Numbered from the stretch's first letter, positions 12,501 to 19,188 are shown. The stretch is 64,000 bases of DNA from an uncultured Prevotellaceae bacterium (GCA_902774925.1 CACYKE010000015.1:1-64000); one strand, 5' to 3'. The notes: generated from the sequence alone by a model not told the origin. Translations and numbers: made by a program.

Positions 12501-13061
12501 ATTCTTCACATCATGGTGACCAACACCGTCGGCAGAAGCAAACGTTCCGCTGACACTCACCGTGTGCCTGTCTTCGGCATGGTTTTCATACATGTAGACG
12601 TCAAGACCAATATAATAGTCATCATCCCTGTTGCCTTTACTCTTGTCGCCAATACCGGAAAACATGGCCTTGAAGCTTTCATTGCTTCCTGCCTTAAACG
12701 TGGAACCGTGAGCCTTCACGTAGTAGATGGTCTTGCCATCCTCCGTACACGTCCACTCCGTGGCTGTTTCAGTACCGTCGCCGTTGTTCAGACCTGTAAG
12801 GGTTAAGGCGTGACCGTCGACCTTCATCGTAGGAGCCCCATTCCAATAGGTATCCACATCGTCGGTGTTTCTTATCCACAGATAGACGGTAAAATAGGGA
12901 TTGCTCTCTGTGATGGCGGCATAACCCGTCGAACCATCACCACATGCCAACGAGGCTGTAGGTATCACGAAGCGTGGCTGTTCGTCGTCCGCCACAGCCT
13001 GTTGTGCGCTGACCACAAACAACAAGGTCAGCAGACTGATAAAATAATGGCGTAGTTTCAT
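3504..13061 (-). CDS. Giant secreted multidomain surface protein (LamG/FnIII)
   Basis: A 3185-aa protein with a signal peptide (MKLRHYFISLLTLLFVVSAQ...) cleaved near residue 24. Visible architecture: FnIII-like beta-sandwiches about 300-600; a CnaB/carboxypeptidase-regulatory-like segment near 610; a first LamG domain about 640-830 ending in YVDEVRFF...LVAYWPMDES; a second regulatory-like segment near 935; a glycine-rich region about 1400-1480 (GGSAEVKGGAGMTTAVGAVG); LamG domains about 2130-2275 (LIGYWRLDEGHG) and 2340-2490 (IDEVRLWHG...LVGYYPME); and a BACON-like SWLKASPSSGSVPPHG near 2650. The last 75 residues (LVVYALTGQVIFRG...GVYIINETKF) resemble a type IX sorting domain. It lies 23 nt downstream of the membrane-fusion gene, probably in one operon. 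Likely role: adhesion or glycan binding at the cell surface. No catalytic motif was recognised. Confidence 0.85.
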   Translation of the reverse strand: MKLRHYFISLLTLLFVVSAQQAVADDEQPRFVIPTASLACGDGSTGYAAITESNPYFTVYLWIRNTDDVDTYWNGAPTMKVDGHALTLTGLNNGDGTETATEWTCTEDGKTIYYVKAHGSTFKAGSNESFKAMFSGIGDKSKGNRDDDYYIGLDVYMYENHAEDRHTVSVSGTFASADGVGHHDVKNKSALTLDGESEAKSGTTIFSFKESGWSLLWTNQKELTFTSPDFEEKSGWGKYSVYFYNKESSQVSNGQVKVTVTDNNPNYTGSNNYKTIYYYKGKYADKYEMVFSKEDNKKPTAMTYPSNLNASYDAWEKTISLQWKTENSKNYTGSYDLYRDGSYLTSVEGNSYTDKVIGYDYYNYILYFVPTGWTSGTQESQLSAQKMAALDRNFELGDLNVTVNNARNGYLLTWTASSYTPSATTYYTIYRKAVSASSGNVTFTESDKLTTVKATTATSYSYEDLDINSTDTYSYMVSIIVQDYIYQTKPTQPNERVDGSSLTSFTATRGTYADKVELKWTADVKAQDKMVYVIRRHTIDSGGPEQFSESDAFSTKIATIEDGSTSFTDTQLNCGYYYMYRVDALINGNESQFVSRYCDGFARNTATVTGNVTFQDAGSTIGVEGVRVDFDVEDAQNHRQSLWCTSDSCGLLWKQDNVKLSNYFDKHPFSQQMYVCPDAGQGNDPCLMDMHGSLRLGLSNETSEGYLVTAKVGSTTYKSTHRLRSGEYTHLTFTYDGSGCGQLMMVDADGTMTIDTLFTNVTVKWTPESGYEGRVSVFMECNGAKSVRGYVDEVRFFKRQLTAADVRQNYDRMMGGTEVGLVAYWPMDESINTMRVAYDYSFTDGKANENHAIIMGGTRTATIPDKDQLSLHAVTDTLGYYALQGLSFDGVGTNYTVRPSKGVHEFTPASTKVLVSPETLGNIGPVNFTDKSQFPVEGVVYYENTLYPVEGCRFMVDNVVVTDSYGREVTSDGNGRFTFPVGIGEHIITIEKDGHEFLNEGHWPATGKHNFNAEVNDLTFTDITKAVVAGRIVGGSVERSKPLGLGQSVANVGRATLTLRTSADVKDAKALNVYYDKDKGQYENNPKSLDLGTANPGIVNSTAFVGGYSGTSADMDVKTITIHTDPATGEFAVKLPPVTYYVTTNVENNTEVTAIIGGSQMLNAENVLYTDTATAVIDDAESSFSYHTAFVPTYDATPNISVCQTDNTLGAFGDLRVAAGELNDTVDAYHVDADTGKLVYNYGWPIFTKGTIYTFEISSFERYLNYDADPEHPKPYDQPSSAGTLDINNQMVLGGDTIDNIPLDEEGKYTYTFQAEEANVEPPYTQAISVSLILGDKVTPWYWNYSEEGQSLRGAVFSAKLTGSSFVTKAPDQLLNILRDPFGSNSTVTWATGSTHSVSFSRDISYDYSFGGSAEVKGGAGMTTAVGAVGAYTTIEMKMTGGGGAGFNLGVNFGNNEDITYTTTMTENYSTSSDKRYDGADGDVFIGVSSSLTYGDGSQVMLVNDQNGGYAIGAKDVIVVGETVDNAFAYSQYHIENHLIPELKKLREDKLIEVSEDQLKNYQQTYLNDETDTVIYMTSLHPDDPRFGSDNRDFDVWDSDTAKVMRIVDGRLACIYGPSYSIFPPKSFKSTDDMWDAVQEATEQIKQWEAILRDNEKAKVEAINDSTRRLRETYAWDAGASTSYTTKYESSKALGLTVGFDPQVFTKTCLNVKAEGGGVTASVNAGFELHIATNRKLHATISNSTTDEYTVTPYDPVTDNYHIMERYEAPDGYGWIFRQIGGATSQNYEPALYTKYYQPGTEISKATKQVEVPHIYCAEPVKTNVPAGGPAVFDLVLSNATKADITAPITFGLQVVNDDWGKMAKVQLNGQPMTDNIANIYLTVDDPVQQVALQVYPADNSVVHIDSLHVSFYSDGQWTISDDIVLAAHFLPQPDQVELAVDKTLIYTGTDSTLTLNAKGYNVNSSVLNAVKLQQRRNGGVWSTIHSWVKGTPSSSTESALVAEIDTLIDMRNGNVWPDGAYEFRAVTDCTIDGQHLEGMSEAVAVTKDVTLPQLISIPKPQDGVLNAGDDISVTFNENIYQNLSKDANFIIQGVLNTDSVAHEVALQMDGSPAPVATSQSGLTLGNTSFTVCTWLKYNGGAGTILRHGDGMNAFRINIGDDGVLTTYITDENGNAQPYKANEALPTDKWLYLGVTYDVVGGTLSAYYASGEDTRVLMSNVAVGTKASSQGNISLGENLSGAMHELSLYSTALNWSAIQQQMYTGKNNSTPSLIGYWRLDEGHGTKGEDLARSRHMLLESPNSWYMENENLALSINGDATPAIPVLSMNTGAEDSYLIEMWARISQMEKDTIQLLSLDKSGALDICVTKDGNLQLVADGQRINQTAAVNDINLNDGLWHHVALNVLRGSDAQANVIVDGTSVLTTASDWIPALKGEYLYMGCDMQGAIDEVRLWHGANTQDAISERRYTRINPENAGGLVGYYPMEHSFYDDYHQRVFEFTPANMAEGAIAQSTLIAVPTDTTSAQPTATLASTTQTPGLKSAPRMSNLKFDFVTNERNVNITLNESPAKMEGCIINTTLRGYSDMHSNVGKPITWSYRVLQNPLQWENADMEVKADMGSSMEFTATLTNTGADYQEWNMTDLPSWLKASPSSGSVPPHGTQDVTFTVSSSNPIGRYFASVSARTTIRQSSSVENNALDTPLDISLIVKGEQPNWTVESYPESMTVVGQINIDGITSTDTEDLVGAFIYDNGKMRCVGKSQPKYNSKRDAYYVTIVVNGEDKLEGSLVSFRIYDASTGKTYPLVSTSPSVFFSIDATVGSTSQPVVWKNENKLLQTEHLAAGWTNISLYLKPDTDDQHLFDILGNNITQLKVDKNTTLEHKDGQWSASYSPIKPGQMMKVNLAVADTLYVIGDEVNPADWPQTIDAGPNISTWIGVPTQAAMTIDEAFAGIELVENDQVKGEDAVSIYDGEKWDGNLTSILPGKGYIFTSAAEVPRTLVFPATSQTGLTTYRTQRRGIPANYQYAHNMVVLCTVQDEGRTITDDVDIKVYDQYGGLRGVTVKTLRDSLHLVFISGDTEGEPLIIMANVNGQSHVQLLPQGFVRNGILGRLLNPYVIRTSELTDISATVFDARSQLVVYALTGQVIFRGQASDFDRHSLSLDGVYIINETKFDGTVTCRKVRIDRY

Positions 13062-13084
13062 AAGTATATCTTTTTTTTATTTCT

Positions 13085-15118
13085 TTACCTTTTTACTTTT
13101 TTACCCTTATAGATGTATATTCCCTTCTTCGTCGGCTTGCCCGAGAGCTTCCGTCCGTCGAGCGTGAACCAACTATCGTCGTTCAACGTTCCACGTTCAA
13201 TGTTCAACGTTCCGACTTCCGTCGTGTTCTCGTCGAATCCGAGGTATTCCGGTGCAAGCGTCGTCGTAACCTCCAAGTGTGCCCTGTTCGGGTTCAATGC
13301 AGCGCCCACGAACTTATAGAAGCCAAGTACACCGCCTTCTGCCGCCAAGGTATAGGCGGTGTTGCCTGCTTCCACCGTCGCGCCGCCCTTCAGTTCGTTG
13401 TCGCTGAGCGTTGATGCCGCAGCGTCGTTCAGTTGCAGGATGACAGGTGTAGCGGCGGCTTTCAGCAGTACCGCATTGCCGGCAGGGATGACGCCACCCC
13501 CGACGTCGGTCAAGTTCACCTTATTGCCGTTGACGGCGGCGGTATAGACAGTGGCATCGGCGCGATAGCTCTGCGTACCGCTGTAGAACGTAGTCCAGTA
13601 GCCGTCACCATGCGGATTGGCCGTCAGCGTGATGCCATAGGGCGTCAGCGTCTCGCCGGCGATGGCGGCAATCTCCGTACTGTTCAACGTGCCGTTATAG
13701 GTTGCGCCATTGCCGTCGGTGAAGACTTTGTCCGCAGCCACAGCGAGAACTCCCCCACCCTCCAGTTCGTATTTCTTTACCTTGATGCGGTCAGCGGTGT
13801 TGCGCCACCCGAGGGTAATATACTTCGCACGAAGGCCGTGGTTACTTGAGCAGTTCGTTTCTACGCTGCCACCATGAATGGTTATGCTACCGCTTCCGCT
13901 GGCACTGATACCAGGGCCGTTGGTGGTTTGCGTGGTAATATGGCCTCCGTTAATGGTGATATGGCCATTGTTGTTGGCATGGATGCCTGAAGCAGTGTAA
14001 GTAGTGTTTGTTTCAAGGACTCCGCTTCCGCTGCTTTGGGCGTAAATGGTCAAGTTGCCTTCCACTTGGAGGGCGTTGGTGGAACCGCTGCTCACAGTAA
14101 TCGTTGCACCATCGCAGAGGATGAGGCAGACATCGCCATTGAACTTCAACTGACCGTTGTATGTGACGTTTTCCTTAATAGCATACCAACCAGCATCAAG
14201 AGTCGTGGGAGAAGTGCTACCCGCTAAAATAGTAGCCGATTGGCTGTTTGATGTGCCGTCAGCATCGATATAGCTGACGTCTTCGCTGTCTGCCCATGCC
14301 GTCAGAGCGGTCATCATCAGGGCGAGTGTTAATACCAAGCGCTGGTGGCTCCTCTTCCCTTCGGCTACATCCTCCGTGGCGTTGGTGCCGGCCTCAATCA
14401 CCGTACCGTAGTTCGTCAGGCCGTAGTAGATGTAACAGAACACCGCGATGCCGAGGGCCATCAGGATGATGTACGGCCATTGTTCGTTGGGGAATGCCGC
14501 CGTCACCACGATGCTGCCCAGTCCGAAAATGATGATCAGGTGACAGCTCACACGGATGGAGCGCTGGAACCTCATCACCATCTTGCGGTTGTCGTCCGTC
14601 CACCATCGGGCATTGTCGTCGCTCTGTGGCAGGCGTCCTGTCATAACGCACACGCGTACAAGCGTATGATAGAAAATATAGGATATATATAGCGCGTGAA
14701 GGAAGAATACCAACAGTGAGAAGTGGAAAGTGACAAGCGAAAAGCTGGTTGCCGCCGTCCAGTAGGCAATGATGCCCACTACGAGGATCACGATGTCGCG
14801 CACGACGATACGTCGCGTCAGATAGTTCGGGTTCAGCAGCGAGATGTGGCTCCAGCCGAACAGCACCGCCGCCACGTGGAAATAGCTCACCGACAGTGCC
14901 GAGGCCCCTGCAGGCCATGTGGCGCGCCAGCCCAGCCGGCTGTGGGCGATGAATCCTGCGGCAAAAATCAGAAACGTCAGTGCCGTCAGCAGTCGCGAAC
15001 GGCGGTATACCGTATAGTCGCCGTAACTGGAATTACCCGCCAACAGCGCACAACCCATTGTAATATTCACGGATGCAGCAATCAGCAGGATGATGTTGTA
15101 CAAATTCTGAATAATCAT
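13085..15118 (-). CDS. Fusion: multi-pass membrane module plus secreted beta-helix-like domain
   Basis: A 677-aa protein with two unlike halves. Residues 1-240 hold about six or seven hydrophobic segments (for example 5-27, 42-60, 75-95, 105-120, 126-155, 192-208, 215-235) and end in YYGLTNYG. This is the same layout as the N-terminal half of the divergent AraC regulator, which ends in VVNFYGYGFD. Residues 255-276 (KRSHQRLVLTLALMMTALTA) look like an intact signal peptide with an AWA-D cleavage site. The rest resembles an exported protein: short ITINGGHITT/ITIHGGSVET rungs about 370-420 suggest a Cthe_2159-like beta-helix, followed by a Prevotella-type YWTTFYSGTQSYR...VIPAGNAVLLK segment and a C-terminal WFTLDGRKLSGKP...GIYIYKGKK tail. 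No Met separates the halves. Word repeats encode SFSLVTFHFSLL (125-136) and GTLNIERGTLND near the end. First gene of the surface operon. Confidence 0.75.
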   Translation of the reverse strand: MIIQNLYNIILLIAASVNITMGCALLAGNSSYGDYTVYRRSRLLTALTFLIFAAGFIAHSRLGWRATWPAGASALSVSYFHVAAVLFGWSHISLLNPNYLTRRIVVRDIVILVVGIIAYWTAATSFSLVTFHFSLLVFFLHALYISYIFYHTLVRVCVMTGRLPQSDDNARWWTDDNRKMVMRFQRSIRVSCHLIIIFGLGSIVVTAAFPNEQWPYIILMALGIAVFCYIYYGLTNYGTVIEAGTNATEDVAEGKRSHQRLVLTLALMMTALTAWADSEDVSYIDADGTSNSQSATILAGSTSPTTLDAGWYAIKENVTYNGQLKFNGDVCLILCDGATITVSSGSTNALQVEGNLTIYAQSSGSGVLETNTTYTASGIHANNNGHITINGGHITTQTTNGPGISASGSGSITIHGGSVETNCSSNHGLRAKYITLGWRNTADRIKVKKYELEGGGVLAVAADKVFTDGNGATYNGTLNSTEIAAIAGETLTPYGITLTANPHGDGYWTTFYSGTQSYRADATVYTAAVNGNKVNLTDVGGGVIPAGNAVLLKAAATPVILQLNDAAASTLSDNELKGGATVEAGNTAYTLAAEGGVLGFYKFVGAALNPNRAHLEVTTTLAPEYLGFDENTTEVGTLNIERGTLNDDSWFTLDGRKLSGKPTKKGIYIYKGKKVKR
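13181..13213. repeat. GTTCAACGTT word repeat near the 3' end of a coding region
   Basis: GTTCAACGTTCC ACGTTCAAT GTTCAACGTTCC iterates the word CGTTCAAY. On the coding strand it reads in frame as GTLNIERGTLND, just before the C-terminal segment. The same word occurs at 34851-34880. Confidence 0.75.
14715..14744. repeat. AAGTG/AAAGTGA word repeat inside the membrane module
   Basis: AGTGAGAAGTGGAAAGTGAC followed by AAGCGAAAAG iterates an 8-9 nt word. Translated on the minus strand it gives SFSLVTFHFSLL, part of a hydrophobic segment of the membrane-fusion protein. Confidence 0.6.
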
Positions 15119-15200
15119 GGCTTTTTCAAATTTTTTTAATGGTGGGGTCTATGGTCGACCCTTAGTTTTCTGCGTATCCTTAAACTTTTATTTTCGACGG

Positions 15201-15208
15201 CAAAATTA
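15201..15208 (-). promoter_or_regulatory. -7 box for the membrane-fusion/giant-protein operon
   Basis: CAAAATTA on the plus strand is TAATTTTG on the minus strand, 83 nt upstream of the start at 15118. No well-spaced TTTG was found upstream. The whole 15119-15374 gap separates two divergent genes and holds this box, the opposing promoter at 15303-15333, and several copies of GGTGTCAAAAA/GGTGTTAAAA (15228-15290) that could be a shared operator. Confidence 0.5.
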
Positions 15209-15302
15209 CATGTTATTATTTAATTTCGGTGTCAAAAAACACACAATGGTGTCAAAAAAACAAGAATCTGGTGTTAAAATTCGCACAATTTTAACACCTT
15301 TC

Positions 15303-15333
15303 TTGCCTGTTTTTGGCTTTTTTTGTAATTTTG
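15303..15333 (+). promoter_or_regulatory. Promoter of the membrane-anchored AraC regulator
   Basis: TAATTTTG (15326-15333) preceded by TTG at 15303-15305 with 20 nt spacing. This places transcription start near 15340 and rules out upstream ATG codons at 15117 and later; the first fitting start is GTG at 15375. Confidence 0.6.
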
Positions 15334-15374
15334 TCCCCAGAAAACGAAAAAAAACAGAAAACGAGAACGGCGTC

Positions 15375-16505
15375 GTGATACCCATCGAGCATATCCAGTT
15401 CGCTGCCATCACGCTGACGGGATTCCTCACCCTGATGCTGGTGTTCATCCTCCCCCTGAACGGCGAGGCAGGACAGGTGTACAACCGTTCGCGCTGGTTC
15501 ATGGTGGCGGGTACCGCCCTGCTGCCCGTCCAGTTCCTGTTGCAATACACGCTGCATTTCCGCCAGATGGGCGTAGAGCCTGCCGTACTGGTCAATCTGC
15601 TGTTTTTCATGCCCTCGGCATGGCTCATCAGCCTCGCCATTCTTAATCTGCTGCGACAGTCGTCGCTGCGCCTTCACGACTGGTTGGTAGGCCCCTGCAG
15701 CTATCTTGTCGTCGTCGTCATACTCCTGGGGGCCAATCCCACGGGTGGTCACGCCATTCTCGACGTCACTCCCCGCCTCTACTATGCCGAGGTGGTCGCA
15801 GCCGTGGTCTATGCCCTCATGCAGTTCCATTATACCGGCCAACTGTGGCACGAGTTCCGTCGCGTGCGCCTCGCACTCGACAACTATTTCGACCGCGAGC
15901 GTCACGGCATCATCCGCTGGATGCGCAACAGCACCATGCTGCTCTCCCTCTCCGCCGTCTTCGCGCCGATGGTCATCTTCTGGTCAGGACCACTGCTCAT
16001 CGTCTATACCCTCACCATTTTCTTCTGCATCAGCTATACCGTCGTCAATTTCTACGGCTACGGCTTCGACCGTCACCATCTGAATGCCCTGCAACAGGTC
16101 GAGCAGACCATGCGTGAGGACGAGCAGCAGACCGCCGCCAGTGGCCGTGACGACAGCCGCGAGCTGCACGAACAGGACCTGAAGCGCATCACTGCCGCCG
16201 TCGACCGCTGGATAGAGCGCGGAGGCCACCTGCATAGCGGCATCACCATCCAGACCGCTGCCGACGACATGCACCTGCCGCGCTATCTCCTTTCCGCCTG
16301 GCTCAAGTCCACCCGTCAGGGACTCTTCAACCCCTGGCTCACCCATCTGCGCATTGAGGAAGCCAAGCGCCAGCTCACCCTGCACCCGGAATGGAACAAC
16401 GACACCATTGCCGAACACTGCGGTTTCACCTCGCGCACCTACTTCCAAACCACCTTCAAGCGCATCACCGGCGTCACCCCTCAGGAGTTCCAAACCCGCC
16501 AGTAA
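15375..16505 (+). CDS. AraC-family transcriptional regulator with N-terminal membrane domain
   Basis: With GTG 15375 as start the product is 376 aa (MIPIEHIQF...). The frame is open back to 15117, but that stretch overlaps the promoter and is low-complexity. Residues 1-245 contain six or seven hydrophobic segments ending in VVNFYGYGFDRHH. A charged linker (EQTMREDEQQ) follows, and residues about 285-376 are an AraC/XylS HTH pair with IQTAADDMHLPRYLLSAWLK and DTIAEHCGFTSRTYFQTTFKR, then GVTPQEF. It should sense a signal at the inner membrane and bind DNA from there. It is transcribed divergently from the membrane-fusion/giant-protein operon and lies 149 nt upstream of the pectate lyase gene, so either may be its target. 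The membrane half resembles that of the divergent 677-aa protein in layout. Confidence 0.85.
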   Translation: MIPIEHIQFAAITLTGFLTLMLVFILPLNGEAGQVYNRSRWFMVAGTALLPVQFLLQYTLHFRQMGVEPAVLVNLLFFMPSAWLISLAILNLLRQSSLRLHDWLVGPCSYLVVVVILLGANPTGGHAILDVTPRLYYAEVVAAVVYALMQFHYTGQLWHEFRRVRLALDNYFDRERHGIIRWMRNSTMLLSLSAVFAPMVIFWSGPLLIVYTLTIFFCISYTVVNFYGYGFDRHHLNALQQVEQTMREDEQQTAASGRDDSRELHEQDLKRITAAVDRWIERGGHLHSGITIQTAADDMHLPRYLLSAWLKSTRQGLFNPWLTHLRIEEAKRQLTLHPEWNNDTIAEHCGFTSRTYFQTTFKRITGVTPQEFQTRQ

Positions 16506-16562
16506 CCTTTGCTGTAACAGCGGGAGGTTCTTTGACTGAAGGTGCAAAGTGCTAAAGATTGT

Positions 16563-16574
16563 GTTTACGTAAAC
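16563..16574. promoter_or_regulatory. GTTTACGTAAAC palindrome, candidate operator
   Basis: A perfect 12-bp palindrome GTTTACGTAAAC, followed by a degenerate half repeat GTTTAAGTAC. It lies 58 nt after the AraC gene and 52 nt upstream of the -7 box of the PL9 gene. The AACGTTT/CGTAAAC words are typical of LacI-type operators. Which regulator binds is unknown. Confidence 0.4.
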
Positions 16575-16625
16575 GTTTAAGTACAAAAAAACAGGTTGAC
16601 GGGGGCATGGAAGGCCAGAAATTCG

Positions 16626-16633
16626 TACTTTTG
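16626..16633 (+). promoter_or_regulatory. -7 box of the PL9 gene
   Basis: TACTTTTG fits TAnnTTTG and ends 21 nt before ATG 16655. It supports the short start over the in-frame ATG at 16559, which lies upstream of this box. Confidence 0.6.
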
Positions 16634-16654
16634 CAGGCAGAAACAAAACTACGA

Positions 16655-19174
16655 ATGATGAAAAAACTACATCTACTTAAGAAAACAGCGGCCCTTCTGT
16701 GTGTGGGGGTATTGACAGTGATGCCCGTTTCGGCTAATGATATCCATGTAGCCACTAATGGCGATAACAATAATGCGGGTACGCAGGACGCTCCGTTGCT
16801 GACCATCGACAAGGCTATGGAAATCGTACAGCCTGGCGACCGTATCTTGGTACACGAGGGTACCTACATGATAACCAAGCGTATCAAGATTCCCGCACTG
16901 AATACCAGTCCCGACCTCCGCTGTGAACTGCGTGCCTGGCCGGAGGATGCCGTTGGCAAGGTGATCATCGACGGCACGAACATGAATCCTTCGTCAGAGA
17001 TTGAATTCAAGCAGTCGCGCTGTATCTATGTCAACCACGAGGCCAACTACTGGACCTTCTACGGCTTGGTGTTGCAGAATGCCAAGGACAATGGTATGAA
17101 GATAGAAGGCTCTTACAATATCGTGGAGCGTTGTACGTTCCGTTGGAATAACGACACAGGTCTGCAGATTGGCATGTTCAAGGACTTCTCCATTGAGGAG
17201 ACCAAGTCGTTCCCCATCAGTGGCAAGCCGGCCTTCAACCCCAATTTCAGCTATTGCCGGTATAACAAGGTGATCAACTGTGACTCGTACGAGAATGCCG
17301 ACCTGAAGTCGTATAGCGGTAGTGATGACGGAGGCGATGCCGACGGTTTTGCCGTGAAACTCTTCCCGGGTCCTGGCACAGAGTTTCATGGCTGTCGTGC
17401 GTGGACCAATTCCGATGACAACTGGGACCTCTACATGACTTATCATCCTGTAGTCATCGACCACTGCTGGGCTTGGCATGCCGGTTATCTGCCTAATGGT
17501 GGTGAGGGTAAGAATGGCAATGGCTTCAAACTCGGTGGCGGTGGCTCTGCCGGAGGTGCCAACTTCGACCATTCGGTGGGTGCCCATGTGCTGACCAATT
17601 GTGTGGCCTTCGAGAATCTGCACAAGGGTTTCGACCAGAACAATGCCTATGAGGGCATGTATATCTTCAACTGTGTGGCCTGGGGCAATGAGTACAACTA
17701 CCGCTTCCCCACAGAGTTCAAATATGGCACAATGGATATCCACAACTGTATTGGTTGGGACGCAACGGCAGAGAAGAGTGGTAGGAAGATTGGTAACCAC
17801 GAGTTCCTGTCGCCAGATAAAGACGGCTATCAAGACCCTACTGAAGGCACAACCTACAATTCCTGGATTGAAATCGACGGCTGTAGTCCCATCAAGGAAA
17901 GCTTCAAGCCCGATGGTGGTTCTTATACTCCTGAGACACAAAACCACAGCGGCGAGTTCCTGTCACTGTCTGTCGCTGACTTCATGGCCGACCGTGAAGC
18001 AGACGGTTCGTTGCCCAACAACAACTTTGCCCGCCTGAAGCCCGGTAGCATCTTCAAAGATAAAGGCATGCCCGTTATCGGATTCACCCCCAAGCGCAAG
18101 ATGACAGAGGCAGAGTGTCTTTCTTATATCGAAGGACTGAACGAGTATATCACTGCCGATGATATCTACATTCCTTATAATGATGATGCTCCCGACTTTG
18201 GCGCTTATGAGTCGGACGGCGTGCCTGTTCCCTATGTTGTTCCTGATAAGATTGAGGTGAAGTGCAAGACGGCCAACTCTTCACAGGAGATTGTCGAAGG
18301 GCAGCCGATTGCCGATATCGTCTACGAGCTGAACGATGTCGCTACAAATGCTGTCGTTGAGGGACTTAGCACAGGACTTTCCTACGTCTTCGATGCTGTC
18401 AGCCATACGGTGACCATCAGTGGTACGCCTCAGACGAGTTGTACCTTCAAGCTTACCGCCACAGGTAATGAGGCAGAAGGCGTGAAGCCCTACACCACTA
18501 CGGGTAGCATTGTCCTGGTGACTCCCTTCAAGGTGCTTACGGGTGACTGGTATCACTTCCAGGATGCTTGGGACGCACTGCCTGTCGACCTGCAGGGCGT
18601 GCTGGAGATGATTCCTGGCAGCAGCAATACGACGTCTTACGATCCTGAGAAGACAGAGAGCAACGGTAGTGTTCCCAGTGGCTGCACCAAAGGCGGCTTT
18701 GATATCGGCAAGAACAATGGTGGTATTCGTTGGAATCTGACTGATGGTGTGCTGCAGCTGAAGGTTAACCTCCACTTCACTGGCGACCGTACCTTTACTG
18801 TCAAATGGACGTTGTCCAATGGTCAGTCAGGATCCTACTCTACCGGCAAACTGAAGAAGACCACCCTGCTGGAATGGGATATGATTGAAGTGGCTGGCAT
18901 CAGTGAAGATGTAGCCAAGCAGATTCGCACCATTGAACTGTTGAATAGTGCCTCTGGTGGAGGAGCCCGAGTTTACGATATGTATGTCCGTGTGCCTGAT
19001 GCCTCTGCCACCACTGCCATCACTGTCACGACGGCGAAGGCAGCCCTCAGCCGCGAGTGCACTGTGAAGACGATGGAGAATGGCCGTATCGTTATCATCA
19101 AGAATGGCCAGCGTTACAATCTCCAGGGTCAGTCCGTCGGAACCTCTAAGTTGGAGAAAAGCAAAACCCGCTGA
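16655..19174 (+). CDS. Secreted pectate lyase-like protein, polysaccharide lyase family 9
   Basis: The start at 16655 gives 839 aa beginning MMKKLHLLKKTAALLCVGVL with a signal peptide ending near VSANDI. The beta-helix part (about 25-450) opens with a DUF1565-type segment (TNGDNNNAGTQDAPLLTIDKAM...GDRILVHEGTY) and carries PL9 hallmarks: NDTGLQIG, the acidic cluster SGSDDGGDADGFAVKLF, GCRAWTNSDDNWDLYM, and NGNGFKLGGGG with a candidate catalytic Lys. PL9 enzymes cleave polygalacturonate by calcium-dependent beta-elimination. An Ig-like segment (about 520-620), a further beta-sandwich, and a tail ENGRIVIIKNGQRYNLQGQS follow. The tail lacks the usual final GxYxV/K strand: the last codons KTR and the stop lie inside the terminator hairpin, so the end may be shortened. 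Single gene, no SusC/D nearby. Confidence 0.85.
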   Translation: MMKKLHLLKKTAALLCVGVLTVMPVSANDIHVATNGDNNNAGTQDAPLLTIDKAMEIVQPGDRILVHEGTYMITKRIKIPALNTSPDLRCELRAWPEDAVGKVIIDGTNMNPSSEIEFKQSRCIYVNHEANYWTFYGLVLQNAKDNGMKIEGSYNIVERCTFRWNNDTGLQIGMFKDFSIEETKSFPISGKPAFNPNFSYCRYNKVINCDSYENADLKSYSGSDDGGDADGFAVKLFPGPGTEFHGCRAWTNSDDNWDLYMTYHPVVIDHCWAWHAGYLPNGGEGKNGNGFKLGGGGSAGGANFDHSVGAHVLTNCVAFENLHKGFDQNNAYEGMYIFNCVAWGNEYNYRFPTEFKYGTMDIHNCIGWDATAEKSGRKIGNHEFLSPDKDGYQDPTEGTTYNSWIEIDGCSPIKESFKPDGGSYTPETQNHSGEFLSLSVADFMADREADGSLPNNNFARLKPGSIFKDKGMPVIGFTPKRKMTEAECLSYIEGLNEYITADDIYIPYNDDAPDFGAYESDGVPVPYVVPDKIEVKCKTANSSQEIVEGQPIADIVYELNDVATNAVVEGLSTGLSYVFDAVSHTVTISGTPQTSCTFKLTATGNEAEGVKPYTTTGSIVLVTPFKVLTGDWYHFQDAWDALPVDLQGVLEMIPGSSNTTSYDPEKTESNGSVPSGCTKGGFDIGKNNGGIRWNLTDGVLQLKVNLHFTGDRTFTVKWTLSNGQSGSYSTGKLKKTTLLEWDMIEVAGISEDVAKQIRTIELLNSASGGGARVYDMYVRVPDASATTAITVTTAKAALSRECTVKTMENGRIVIIKNGQRYNLQGQSVGTSKLEKSKTR

Positions 19175-19188
19175 AAATCAGCGGGTTT
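19164..19188 (+). terminator. Hairpin terminator overlapping the PL9 stop codon
   Basis: AAACCCGCTGA (164-174) pairs perfectly with TCAGCGGGTTT (178-188) across a 3-nt loop. The TGA stop (19172-19174) lies within the left arm, so the last codons are part of the stem. Confidence 0.75.

Noticed and set aside
15117..15374. Longer N-terminus of the AraC regulator starting at ATG 15117 or 15243
   Set aside because: It would span the promoter at 15303-15333 and the region encodes low-complexity Lys/Phe-rich sequence. GTG 15375 begins the conserved hydrophobic domain.
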